From: Paenibacillus sp. FSL H8-0079
GTDB lineage: Bacteria > Bacillota > Bacilli > Paenibacillales > Paenibacillaceae
NCBI RefSeq assembly: GCF_037991315.1
Contig: NZ_CP150300.1
Location: 3,720,001 to 3,784,000, forward strand
Length of the DNA stretch: 64,000 nucleotides
Direction of reading: 5' to 3'
The translations under genes and the position numbers were made by a program. This document shows, one piece after another, positions 45,313 through 53,554 of this stretch (positions are counted from its first letter, which is position 1; every line of letters starts with the position of its first letter). The notes under the pieces were generated by a model. That model was not told the DNA's origin. It saw nothing but the letters and a program-made list of their open reading frames with translations, and did no database searches.

Positions 45313-46545
45313 ATGTTAAGTTTTGAACAAAAACTGGATCGTTACGCTGAACTTGCTGTGAGAGTAGGCGCTAACGTACAACCAGGGCAAGTATTTGTCA
45401 TCAGTGCAATGATTGATACCGCTGAATTCGTACGCCTGCTGGTGCGCAAAGGGTACGAAGCTGGAGCCAAGCAGGTTATTGTAAAATACGGAGATGAAAC
45501 CGTCAATCGATTGCGGTTTGAGATGGCCCCTGAGGAATCCTTCCAAGAGCCACCGAAATGGCATGCGGCGGAGCTTGAAGAACTGGCGGCCAATAATGCA
45601 GCCTTCCTGACGGTATTGTCATCCAGCCCAGACCTGATGAAAGGCATTGACCCGGAGCGAATCTCTACCCATCAGCGTACATTTGGTCAGGCGATGGCCA
45701 AGTACCGTCAGTATCAACAAGCAGATAAAATGAGCTGGACGGGTGTGGCTTGTCCTTCACCCGATTGGGCAGCCAAAGTATTCCCGGATCTGCCGGTAGC
45801 TGAGCAGGTCAGCCAGCTATGGGAAGCCATTTTCGCTGCGGTAAGAGCTGATCTGGAGGACCCTGTAGCGGCTTGGGAACAGCATATTGAACGATTGGAG
45901 ACCAAGGCCGTTGCATTGAACAACAAGAAGTATCAAGCACTGCACTTCCTCTCTCCGGGAACGGATCTGACGGTTGAGCTTCCAGAAGGACATATCTGGG
46001 CGCAGGCAGGTAGCGTGAATGAGCAAGGTACCCCTTTTGTCGCCAATATCCCGACAGAGGAAGTATACACAGCTCCAGCCAAACTTGGTGTCAGCGGTAC
46101 AGTATCCAGCACCAAACCGCTCAGTTATGGTGGAAGCATCATTGATCGTTTCTCACTCACCTTCGAGAATGGACGCATTATTGATTTTCATGCGGAGGAA
46201 GGTCAGGATACGCTCGAAAGACTCATCTCCATGGATGAAGGTTCGCATTATCTTGGCGAAGTGGCTCTGGTTCCCTTCCATTCCCCGATTTCTGAGAGCG
46301 GTATCTTGTATTACACCACGTTGTATGATGAGAATGCGTCCTGTCACCTTGCGATCGGCAGTTCCTATGCATCTAATATCCAAGGTGGCAAGACGATGTC
46401 TTCCGAAGAACTTGCCGCTCGCGGTATGAACACCAGTATCACTCATGTGGACTTCATGATGGGCTCTCCCGAGACGGACATCTACGGTATCACGGCAAAC
46501 GGCGAACGTGAAGCCATCTTCCTTAAGGGAGACTGGGCATTCTAA
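45313..46545 (+). CDS. M29-family metallo-aminopeptidase, tandem paralogue
   Basis: 410 aa, the same length as the preceding gene and alignable with it without visible gaps (ELPEGHIWAQAGSVNEQG, TEEVYTAP, MDEGSHYLGEVALVPFHSPI, YDENASCHLAIGSSY, THVDFMMGS). All metal-binding positions are kept, so both copies should be active; substrate-facing stretches differ most in the first 200 residues. ATG 45313 is preceded by TTGGAGGG. The gap between the genes holds a terminator, so the second probably has its own promoter. Confidence 0.93.
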   Translation: MLSFEQKLDRYAELAVRVGANVQPGQVFVISAMIDTAEFVRLLVRKGYEAGAKQVIVKYGDETVNRLRFEMAPEESFQEPPKWHAAELEELAANNAAFLTVLSSSPDLMKGIDPERISTHQRTFGQAMAKYRQYQQADKMSWTGVACPSPDWAAKVFPDLPVAEQVSQLWEAIFAAVRADLEDPVAAWEQHIERLETKAVALNNKKYQALHFLSPGTDLTVELPEGHIWAQAGSVNEQGTPFVANIPTEEVYTAPAKLGVSGTVSSTKPLSYGGSIIDRFSLTFENGRIIDFHAEEGQDTLERLISMDEGSHYLGEVALVPFHSPISESGILYYTTLYDENASCHLAIGSSYASNIQGGKTMSSEELAARGMNTSITHVDFMMGSPETDIYGITANGEREAIFLKGDWAF

Positions 46546-46594
46546 CGGTTACGGAAGAGCTCTCCACCGTAATGTATTTTCACTAAACAGTAGC

Positions 46595-46643
46595 AAAGGC
46601 TGTCTTGCAACCATGTGTTCATGGTTGGCAAGACAGCCTTTTA
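46595..46643 (+). terminator. Terminator after the second aminopeptidase gene
   Basis: Long stem AAAGGCTGTCTTGC with GCAAGACAGCCTTT plus an inner AACCATG/CATGGTT, then TTATT. Confidence 0.85.
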
Positions 46644-46792
46644 TTAATTTTCAGCAAACTGTCCCGAAGGCTACATTCGCTCTCCTCATCTGGTTTTTCT
46701 CGGACCAACCTCCCATTGTATCGTTTCCATATTATGTTGTAAAATGTAATGATACCAATGTTTGTGGATTGTTCACCAGAAAGGAGAACATC

Positions 46793-47383
46793 ATGGCCAA
46801 TCGGCTTCAATTACTACTCGCCTCAGATTTCCATAATTTAGGCTCTGCACTTCAAGAAGAAGTGTATTATGAATATTATAATATGGTTCATGGTCTTATC
46901 GTTTATATCATCAAGGAGCGTGCTGCAGCAGAAGATATTATTCAGGAAGCTTTTATCAAAATCATCAAAAACAAACCCATTTTCGAAGACGAGGTCAAAC
47001 TAAAAGCCTGGCTCAAGGTCGTCACGCGGAACACAGCTATTAATTATCTGAGAAAAAATAAAAATAACCGTAACCAAGTGGATACGGATAGTGTTTTTAT
47101 AGATATGGAGACGATGAATCAGACCGCAGCTTCCGTGGAAAGCATGGTAGAAACGCAGATGATGCAAGAGTCCATTGAAAATTATCTCGAACAGCTCAAA
47201 CCGGAATATCGTGTACTGGTGGAGTTACGGTGGAAAGAAGGTCTCTCCTATCGGGAGATGGCCGAACTGCTGGATACCTCCGAAGACATTGTGAAGCAAC
47301 GCTTGTTCAGAGCCCGTGGCAGTATCAAGAAGAAATTACATAAGGAATGGGGTGGAAGCATTGAGCAAAGGCAAGTCCGATAA
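46793..47383 (+). CDS. ECF-type RNA polymerase sigma factor
   Basis: 196 aa alternative sigma factor. Region 2: VHGLIVYIIKERAAAEDIIQ (about residues 32-51) and KAWLKVVTRNTAINYLRKNK (about 77-96). Region 4: LKPEYRVLVELRWKEGLSYR and MAELLDTSEDIVKQRLFRAR near 165, the HTH. ATG 46793 has AAGGAGAA just upstream. It overlaps the next gene by 23 bases, typical of sigma with its membrane regulator. Confidence 0.93.
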   Translation: MANRLQLLLASDFHNLGSALQEEVYYEYYNMVHGLIVYIIKERAAAEDIIQEAFIKIIKNKPIFEDEVKLKAWLKVVTRNTAINYLRKNKNNRNQVDTDSVFIDMETMNQTAASVESMVETQMMQESIENYLEQLKPEYRVLVELRWKEGLSYREMAELLDTSEDIVKQRLFRARGSIKKKLHKEWGGSIEQRQVR

Positions 47384-48314
47384 GCATGTGGAGCAATTCG
47401 ACTCAGATCTGGAAGACGAGTATTTCGATGCTGCGTTTGATCTGGCTTTTGATGAAGCTTTTCATCAGGCCGTCTCTGCCCCTTCCTCCTCCGATACCGA
47501 ATCCATGCAGCAATCCTGGCAGAAGGTACATAGGGAAATTAACAGAATCGGTTTACGTAAAAAAAGAATACGTACCCTGCGGCTTTCCGTTGTCGTAGCT
47601 GCTTCCGTGACCATCGGGGCCGTTATTTTCAGCCTGCCGTCTGGTACGCAAGCGGTATCCCCATTCGTGCAATCCATCAAGGATTGGGGCAATGGCATGA
47701 AATCCATTATCATCGAGGATCGTACGACCCATCTTGGGGCTGATCCGTCAACAGCCAAAACGCCTCCACCACCGGAAACCAGCTTAGACGACATTCTTAA
47801 AGTACAAGAAGAAGAAGCTCTTAATACACCTTCGTATGAGTTATCGAGCCACCTGCTTCGTCCAGTACTTGTTACAGAAGAGATTGCACGCGATGGGTTC
47901 ATGGGTGACTTTCTGTTATCCAATGCCATTCCCGAGAGATTCAACAAAGTCAAATTCGAACTCGTGCTTGATACTGAAAACCCTGTGAATCCAGACGATT
48001 ATTATGAGTCCACACAAATGAGAGTTCAATATACCAGTGAAGGCAAGAGCATAGAGGATGAGATTATCCAGTTTGATTATGTCCATATCATGCCTGGGGA
48101 GAAAATTGAAGGGGCCATGCTTCGTGATATGAGCACCGTAAAGCTGGCGGATGGCTCGGAAGCACTGATGTATATCGGCCCACCCTATAACTCCTTTCAG
48201 TGGATGATGGGTTCCAACAATATGAGTCTGTTTGGCACCCTTTCTGAAGAAGAAATGACTGCTATTGCCAACGATTTTCAAGAGCAGAAGTTTCCCGGCA
48301 GTACCCGCCGATAA
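47361..48314 (+). CDS. Membrane-anchored regulator of the ECF sigma (anti-sigma-like)
   Basis: 317 aa with one transmembrane segment, LRLSVVVAASVTIGAVIFSL (about residues 73-92): a short acidic cytoplasmic part (EQFDSDLEDEYFDAAFDLAF) and a large extracytoplasmic domain with VHIMPGEKIEGAMLRD and EALMYIGPPYNSFQWMMGSN, reminiscent of DUF4367/DUF4179 proteins that accompany sigma genes in Bacilli. The start is TTG at 47361 inside the sigma gene, with GGTGGAAG upstream. Anti-sigma function is inferred from topology and coupling. It ends 2 bases from the convergent gene. Confidence 0.75.
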   Translation: MSKGKSDKHVEQFDSDLEDEYFDAAFDLAFDEAFHQAVSAPSSSDTESMQQSWQKVHREINRIGLRKKRIRTLRLSVVVAASVTIGAVIFSLPSGTQAVSPFVQSIKDWGNGMKSIIIEDRTTHLGADPSTAKTPPPPETSLDDILKVQEEEALNTPSYELSSHLLRPVLVTEEIARDGFMGDFLLSNAIPERFNKVKFELVLDTENPVNPDDYYESTQMRVQYTSEGKSIEDEIIQFDYVHIMPGEKIEGAMLRDMSTVKLADGSEALMYIGPPYNSFQWMMGSNNMSLFGTLSEEEMTAIANDFQEQKFPGSTRR

Positions 48315-48316
48315 GA

Positions 48317-48829
48317 TCAAAATAACACGGTGCCAGAAACATGTTTGCTGGTATCCGTAGTACTTCCATCATGCGCTGTATGAATACTGGTAACGCGATA
48401 ATAATATCCTGGCATAACGGTCCAATCCGATGTGGCATTCAGTAAGTTTGTTTTCGTTGCATTGTTGGAATTGTTTTTGAAAGTTACCCATGCTGTTCCT
48501 GTCCAGCGCTCAAGTCGGTAATCTACCGAAAGTGTCTTCACTTCCACATATGTCGCGGTCTTCGTATTGACGATGGCAGAAAGTCCTCCCCCAGGGATGA
48601 GTGCACCGACCGCCTGATAGATATGTCCTCGTTCCTGAGTGGTAGCAAGCGAAGTGATGGATGGTTCGGGTGGCGGTGGAGCTGTAAGTGCACCAGAGGA
48701 CACGTTGATTATCGGGCTTGCAACGGCTGGTTCGGACGTAGGTATAGCCAGGATTGTTGGCACTATTAACAAGGCAACAAGGGTTATTTTTAGTATAGAT
48801 GCTGCACTCTTTGTTTTCGTTTTCCGCAT
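48317..48829 (-). CDS. Secreted hypothetical protein next to the ECF operon
   Basis: 170 aa with a signal peptide (MRKTKTKSAASILKITLVAL, hydrophobic to about residue 29, cleavage near AVASP). The mature part has a Pro-rich segment (ALTAPPPPEPSITSL) followed by a predicted beta-sandwich-like region (VEVKTLSVDYRLERWTGTAW; MPGYYYRVTSIHTAHDG). Not recognised as a named family. Convergent with the sigma/regulator operon with only 2 bases between stops and no terminator there. Upstream, AACC-N16-CGTT (48897-48874, minus) resembles an ECF promoter, so it may be a target of that sigma (inference). Confidence 0.75.
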   Translation of the reverse strand: MRKTKTKSAASILKITLVALLIVPTILAIPTSEPAVASPIINVSSGALTAPPPPEPSITSLATTQERGHIYQAVGALIPGGGLSAIVNTKTATYVEVKTLSVDYRLERWTGTAWVTFKNNSNNATKTNLLNATSDWTVMPGYYYRVTSIHTAHDGSTTDTSKHVSGTVLF

Positions 48830-48873
48830 ATTGATCCATCCTCCGCTTCCATATTTGATTTTGTGTAAGGGTA

Positions 48874-48900
48874 TAAACGGACGGATCGGGTGACAGGTTT
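48874..48900 (-). promoter_or_regulatory. ECF-like promoter before the secreted protein gene
   Basis: Minus-strand TGAAACC (48900-48894), 16 bases, then CGTT (48877-48874), the general AAC...CGT pattern of ECF promoters. No matching pair with the same spacing was found before the sigma gene itself. Confidence 0.35.
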
Positions 48901-48911
48901 CAAAAAAAATT

Positions 48912-48946
48912 AGACGCTCCGATGTTTCTGTCGGTAGCGTCTTTTG
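48912..48946. terminator. Hairpin terminator beyond the secreted protein gene
   Basis: AGACGCT (48912-48918) with AGCGTCT (48936-48942) and CCGA/TCGG inside. Plus strand continues TTT then a later T5; minus strand continues AATTTTTTTT. On the plus strand it is the first terminator found after the sigma operon. Confidence 0.65.
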
Positions 48947-49061
48947 TCCTTTTTATACATTTCCAGTATTGTGAAACCTAAATTATTCCAGCCCGTATGT
49001 ATTGGGTAATGCATGGTTGGAACCATATTAACCAACAAGATTTGCAAATGAGGTGTATCAC

Positions 49062-49136
49062 TTGAGTAAACTTCAATCTAAATCCAGAAAGCATCGTAAC
49101 AACTCCAATCCGAATGAACTACATATGGCATGGTGA
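49062..49136 (+). CDS. Short basic ORF overlapping the gene at 49130
   Basis: TTG start 6 bases after GAGGTG, 24 codons (SKLQSKSRKHRNNSNPNELH...), stop TGA overlapping the next ATG (ATGGTGA). The peptide is very basic and Ser/Asn-rich. Either a leader peptide that couples translation of 49130, or the N-terminus of one gene split by a frameshift. No family recognised. Confidence 0.4.
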   Translation: MSKLQSKSRKHRNNSNPNELHMAW

Positions 49137-49420
49137 ATGATCACCTAACTCAGTATAAGCAAAATCCGGTGTTATCCACCACTAAGGTCGGGGACTACAA
49201 TTCTTACGAGGTTACTTTCGTCGATACGCCTATGTACGCCATCATCACCATTAAGACACCGACAACAAACCAATCCACTCGAAAAAAGCTGAATATCCAG
49301 CATGATCTGGCTCCGGGAGAGAATGTTTACGTCACTTATAAGCGAATTTATATCAAAAATAGCTTTGTCACGGAGAATCGTTACGCCGATGTTGTCATTC
49401 ATGTACCCAAAGAATCATGA
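49130..49420 (+). CDS. Small hypothetical protein
   Basis: 96 aa, soluble, beta-rich in appearance (YNSYEVTFVDTPMYAIITIK; ENVYVTYKRIYIKNSFVTEN; YADVVIHVPKES). It has no good ribosome site of its own; the preceding 24-codon ORF overlaps it by 7 bases, so it may be translated by coupling. Not recognised. A GAAGCTGTA/TACAGCTTC hairpin at 49430-49467 lies just after it and before the convergent CNNM gene. Confidence 0.55.
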   Translation: MVNDHLTQYKQNPVLSTTKVGDYNSYEVTFVDTPMYAIITIKTPTTNQSTRKKLNIQHDLAPGENVYVTYKRIYIKNSFVTENRYADVVIHVPKES

Positions 49421-49489
49421 GTATGCAAAGAAGCTGTACAATGACCATTGCGTCACCATACAGCTTCATTCGTTACAATTTTGATCTGG

Positions 49490-50806
49490 CTACGCGCCTT
49501 CTTCTTCAACTAACAGTTCCAGCTTAATCACATTTACACGGGAAATCCGCTTGTGCTCTGTCTCTTGAATGACAAATACATACCCTCCATACTCAACCGA
49601 TTGACCAACCTCAGGTGGTATGGCATCTACTCTCGAGTATAGCCAACCCCCGATGGTATCGTAATCGGCACGATCCATCTCTAGTCCGAATCTTTCACTG
49701 ACTTCTTCAATCAGCATCAATCCATCAATAGAGTATTCCATCTCATCCACTTGTTCAATGGCAGGACGTTCATGGTCGAATTCATCCTGAATCTCGCCTA
49801 CGATCTCTTCCATGATATCTTCAAGCGTGACAAGCCCGGAGGTTCCCCCATATTCATCGATTAAAATCGCAATCTGTGTCTTGCTACGCTGCATACGCTT
49901 GAGCAGATCACTGATCAGTGTGGTATCTGGTACAGCCAGGATCGGCCGGATTACGGAGATGGTATCCGTAAGTTGGGATCGCATTAGGTCCTTAATGTGA
50001 ATAAAGCCGATAATATGGTCCTTGTCTCCGTTATACACCGGATACCTTGTTCGCATACTATCACTGGCAATCTCCAGATTCTCTAGCATGGATTCATTGG
50101 CATTCAGACAGATCATTTCCGTCCGCGGAATCATAATTTCACGGGCGGTTGTATCCGTAAAATCAAATATATTATCAACAAGTGCTAATTCAGTGTTATC
50201 AATTAAACCGCTCTTATTGCTTTCTTTCATCAGAATGCGTATTTCATCTTCGCTATGTGCGGAGTCGATCTCCGAAGCTGGTGCCATCCGGAATAGTCTC
50301 AACAAGCCGTTAGCCATACCGTTCAGTGCCCATATGAATGGATACATTAACTTGTAGAAGAACGTTAGCAAAGCCGCAGACCACAACGTGATCGTCTCAG
50401 ACTTTCGAATCGCCATCGTTTTGGGAGCAAGTTCCCCCAGTACAATATGCAGGATCGTAATGATCACAAATGCAATGGCAATAGAGATTCCATGAACATA
50501 GACCGGTCCCAGTCCAAACGCGGTAAATATAGGCTCTAACAGATGTGCGATTGCGGGTTCTCCCAACCATCCAAGTCCCAGTGAAGCCAGTGTTATGCCT
50601 AATTGGCAAGCTGACAGATATGCATCCAGATTACGCACGATATTGGAAGCATAGATGGCATTTTTGTTGCCTGTTTCCACCAAAGCCTCAATCCGGCTTC
50701 CACGAACTTTCACCATCGCAAATTCCGCCGACACAAAGAAACCATTCATTAATACAAGTAAACCAATGATTACTAAATTTAAAATACTCGGTAAGGGGTC
50801 ACTCAA
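49490..50806 (-). CDS. CNNM/CorC (HlyC-type) transporter with CBS domains
   Basis: 438 aa membrane protein of the family linked to Mg2+ or Co2+ efflux. N-terminal DUF21/CNNM domain with four membrane segments (VIIGLLVLMNGFFVSAEFAM; ACQLGITLASLGLGWLGEPA; ISIAIAFVIITILHIVLGEL, then LAPKTMAIRKSE); a CBS pair (about 210-340, with IMIPRTEMICLNANES and ILIDEYGGTSGLVTLEDIME); and a C-terminal CorC_HlyC domain ending VNVIKLELLVEEE. TTG start with AGGATG upstream. The leader (50807 to about 50955) holds a short ORF and a perfect hairpin adjoining the ribosome site. Confidence 0.9.
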   Translation of the reverse strand: MSDPLPSILNLVIIGLLVLMNGFFVSAEFAMVKVRGSRIEALVETGNKNAIYASNIVRNLDAYLSACQLGITLASLGLGWLGEPAIAHLLEPIFTAFGLGPVYVHGISIAIAFVIITILHIVLGELAPKTMAIRKSETITLWSAALLTFFYKLMYPFIWALNGMANGLLRLFRMAPASEIDSAHSEDEIRILMKESNKSGLIDNTELALVDNIFDFTDTTAREIMIPRTEMICLNANESMLENLEIASDSMRTRYPVYNGDKDHIIGFIHIKDLMRSQLTDTISVIRPILAVPDTTLISDLLKRMQRSKTQIAILIDEYGGTSGLVTLEDIMEEIVGEIQDEFDHERPAIEQVDEMEYSIDGLMLIEEVSERFGLEMDRADYDTIGGWLYSRVDAIPPEVGQSVEYGGYVFVIQETEHKRISRVNVIKLELLVEEEGA

Positions 50807-50814
50807 ATTTTCAT

Positions 50815-50844
50815 CCTATTTGCCGTCATTCTTCGGCAAATAGG
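50815..50844 (-). promoter_or_regulatory. Leader hairpin and upstream ORF before the CNNM gene
   Basis: CCTATTTGCCG and CGGCAAATAGG (50815-50825 and 50834-50844) are perfect 11-base complements. On the mRNA the 3' arm contains the AGG of the CNNM ribosome site. A strong AAGGAGG (50855-50849) serves a TTG at 50839 and a 7-codon ORF ending TAG at 50816, 9 bases before the CNNM start; an in-frame ATG at 50878 would give a 20-residue version. Looks like translational control. Confidence 0.5.
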
Positions 50845-50960
50845 TCCACCTCCTTCGAAAATGTAGGATATTAGCCATTCTGCCGTTCATATGCAATTTC
50901 AACTTCCCAATGCTTCCACCTCCACCTTGTTCTGTCGAATAACAAAGATATGCTTCTTTT

Positions 50961-50988
50961 ATTATATAATTCTACACTACACAGTCAA
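50961..50988 (-). promoter_or_regulatory. Promoter of the CNNM gene
   Basis: Minus-strand TTGACT (50988-50983), 16-base spacer, TATAAT (50966-50961), giving a leader of about 150 nt. Between here and 51211 only a hairpin is seen. Confidence 0.7.
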
Positions 50989-51093
50989 TCCGTGTCCTAT
51001 GACAACGAAATGGCACAAACGCCTTATTTCTTTAACAAAAGTAGCGATTACGCTGTTTTTTTAACATTTCGTAAACAATGAACTAATCAAACC

Positions 51094-51140
51094 AAAGAGA
51101 GTATCCAAGTTCATGCTTCGGCATGGCTGGTACTCTCTTT
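51094..51140. terminator. Hairpin after the sigma-DUF1835 gene
   Basis: AAAGAGAGTA (51094-51103) pairs with TACTCTCTTT (51131-51140), with an inner CATGC/GCATG stem. T-rich sequence follows on both strands, though no long pure T-run. Confidence 0.6.
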
Positions 51141-51210
51141 ATTTATTACTTTTATATAGCATAGGAGCATCGGTCCATTACTCGCTTCTCTATATCTTCT
51201 GCTCTACTTC

Positions 51211-52791
51211 CTATGTCGACTCAATCTCCACTATGGTCTCAGAAGCCGGGTTCCAGCGCCACTTGGCTTGTTTCCCACTTTCGTTATGCAATCCACCGGT
51301 CCAGAATTCATCCTGCTTCAACATAGCCCAATCGACCTCCCCACTCAGTACCTGAATCCCGAGTTCCGTCAGCGACAGGACTCCATCACGGAATTCTTCA
51401 TCATGCTGCATGAAATTAGGGAAAGTTGTTGCACCGGTCAACTGAAGAAGGGCATGAGGTCCTTCTGTCATCCGTCTCAGATGTGCCCAGTATTCAAGAT
51501 CACCCATCCCGAGAATATGCAGCTTGTCCCCTACCTCGCGAAACAAAGGATACGGACGATCTATACCTGCTGTAATGGTCTCCAGTGTCATCTGCTCAAT
51601 GACTCCCAGGCCGTTTGATACAGATGGCATACGGGACAAGTGGGCCTTGAACGCAGCGTTTGCAAAGGGGAGCACCGAGGTGTCTGCCAACATGTAATCC
51701 AGATGATGACGGATATCAGGCGACGTATAGGCTTCCCAGAACTGTGCACCTGCTTCTAGCTCGTCCGTGTCAATCACGTGCCAACTGCCAGACAGACGTT
51801 CGATCTGCGTAGAGGTAAGCTGTCCCAGTCCTCTAAAGTGCTCAATCTCTGGATACGAGTCAATACAGAGAAGATTCAGTTTCGTATTCTGGAGTACTTG
51901 TCCTTTGAAATAATGCAATAGGTAAGATAACATCGTCTGATCATAGAGGTCGTATTCGAACCACAGGACAATCTCCTTATATTGTTGAAACGAATGCAAC
52001 TTGCGCTCAAGCTCCTCGATCTGCAAGTATTCCGTCTGCGGAATGCCCAACTGCTGCTCTAACACGGATGCCCGATTCTTCCGTTCCTTTACATCTCCCA
52101 TATCTTTGGCTACTGGTCCGAACGTGTACAATTCTCTCCATACGAGGATATCTCCCTCGATTCCACTCTCTCTTAGACGATTCGCAGCGTGATCTCCATT
52201 CATAATGTGTAACAATCCTTTTCCTCCTTCATACAAGTCACTGAACACAGAGACCAGATCCCTCACTGGCATAGAACGCTTGAGTTTGGATCGGGCATCA
52301 AACAGCCTTTTCTTTAATGCAGGTACCTTGACCCCGAGAAAATCCGATATTTCCTGCAGCGAGTATCCCTCCAAATAAAACAGTTCAACAGCAATCCGCA
52401 TCGATGACGGCAATTTTGAAATCGAATCACGCAGCGTACGATGCATTTCGTTTTGCACCGCTTGTTCTTCTGGATTATGCGCCTGATCCTCTTCCTGGAA
52501 TACATGCTCCAGCTCCTGAACGGGAATTGTGGTATGCTGCTTACGCCTTAGCCAGCGATAACACTGCCTCTCCACGATCACCTTGAACCATCCAGGAAAA
52601 GCCTTCGAGTCCTCCAGCTTGGACAGATTACCAAAGGCTTCAGTAAATGCCTCCTGCACAACATCTTCTGCCCAAAATGGTTCTCCTAAACGATTGTAGG
52701 CAACAGCAAGAGCCATCCCGCGATATTGAGACATCAGTTGTACGTAAGCTTCGGGTTCGCCCTTCATCGCTCCTTCAATCCATGACTTCAA
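51211..52791 (-). CDS. ECF sigma factor fused to a DUF1835-like domain
   Basis: 526 aa. Residues 1-175 are a complete ECF sigma: region 2 VQLMSQYRGMALAVAYNRLG and WAEDVVQEAFTEAFGNLSKL, FPGWFKVIVERQCYRWLRRK, and region 4 LPSSMRIAVELFYLEGYSLQ with EISDFLGVKVPALKKRLFDA. From about 193 a second part starts LLHIMNGDHAANRLRESGIE and GDILVWRELYTFGPV, as in DUF1835 proteins, and runs to a C-terminal region with RMPSVSNGLGVIEQ and WTGGLHN. The ordinary ECF length is about 180 aa. No anti-sigma gene is adjacent, so the extension may itself control the sigma (inference). Confidence 0.85.
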   Translation of the reverse strand: MKSWIEGAMKGEPEAYVQLMSQYRGMALAVAYNRLGEPFWAEDVVQEAFTEAFGNLSKLEDSKAFPGWFKVIVERQCYRWLRRKQHTTIPVQELEHVFQEEDQAHNPEEQAVQNEMHRTLRDSISKLPSSMRIAVELFYLEGYSLQEISDFLGVKVPALKKRLFDARSKLKRSMPVRDLVSVFSDLYEGGKGLLHIMNGDHAANRLRESGIEGDILVWRELYTFGPVAKDMGDVKERKNRASVLEQQLGIPQTEYLQIEELERKLHSFQQYKEIVLWFEYDLYDQTMLSYLLHYFKGQVLQNTKLNLLCIDSYPEIEHFRGLGQLTSTQIERLSGSWHVIDTDELEAGAQFWEAYTSPDIRHHLDYMLADTSVLPFANAAFKAHLSRMPSVSNGLGVIEQMTLETITAGIDRPYPLFREVGDKLHILGMGDLEYWAHLRRMTEGPHALLQLTGATTFPNFMQHDEEFRDGVLSLTELGIQVLSGEVDWAMLKQDEFWTGGLHNESGKQAKWRWNPASETIVEIEST

Positions 52792-53019
52792 TGCTATGGA
52801 CTCCCTTCATATAGGCATGTTTCTTGTTCTGTTCATATATAAGTGCCATGTTTTTATCAAAAGGTTACGTCTGACTCAATCATATAGTAATCATTTTGCA
52901 CACAAATTCTTATGTAAAAAGCCGCCCCGTCTGTGGAATACCTCCACATTCAGGACAGCATGTAATTCATTATGTGTTATCCATATCAAATATCAATCAA
53001 AATGATGAGGCGCCAATGA

Positions 53020-53535
53020 TCATCTGCTTGGAGCTTGTGGGTAGTTGCCTACCACGCCCGGATATTGATACAACAACGGCTCATCAAATGTAGCATAGTC
53101 GAAGTTGACCATCAACAGCATGATCCGTCTTCCTGTCTTCGGATCGCTGATGATAATATGGTCACGGCCCGCTGCTTCAATAATACCTTGGAATATGCGA
53201 GCGTTCCATTCTTTGTTGCCTTCGTATGTCATGTAGAACGTACCGAATTTCCCGAGGTTCAGACGTAAAATATTCTCAATGTACGACTGCTCAAACTGTG
53301 GCGCCGTTGTAGTGATTACTGCACCCGTTGGTGTCATTGGGCTTCCACTGGATACGAGTGGGGGTACACTTGTGGAGCTTGGGGATACCATTCCTGGTGT
53401 TACTGACATGGCAGGCATTCCGTTACCAATTTTGTAAGACGTACCTTGAACCTGAGAATTGGCTTGTTGACCTAATACGGAATTCGCTTGCTGACCCAAC
53501 GTTTGAGTCGTTGGTTGATAAGGCTGATTAATCAT
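53020..53535 (-). CDS. gerQ: Spore coat / germination protein GerQ
   Basis: 171 aa (B. subtilis GerQ about 180). The C-terminal half FEQSYIENILRLNLGKFGTF ... GNKEWNARIFQGIIEAAGRD ... DPKTGRRIMLLMVNFDYATF is the conserved GerQ domain. The N-terminal half is low-complexity and Gln-rich (QPYQPTTQTLGQQANSVLGQ), and in B. subtilis such residues are cross-linked by transglutaminase. GerQ is needed to localise CwlJ in the coat. ATG 53535 has GGGGAGG upstream. It lies 19 bases after cwlJ on the same strand, so the two form an operon. Confidence 0.93.
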   Translation of the reverse strand: MINQPYQPTTQTLGQQANSVLGQQANSQVQGTSYKIGNGMPAMSVTPGMVSPSSTSVPPLVSSGSPMTPTGAVITTTAPQFEQSYIENILRLNLGKFGTFYMTYEGNKEWNARIFQGIIEAAGRDHIIISDPKTGRRIMLLMVNFDYATFDEPLLYQYPGVVGNYPQAPSR

Positions 53536-53554
53536 GGTGATTCCTCCCCAAATT

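Noticed and set aside
46641..46792. An autoregulated ECF promoter before the sigma gene
   Set aside because: AACC and CGTT occur (near 46713-46732) but only 11 bases apart, too close for an ECF promoter and unlike the spacing before the secreted-protein gene.
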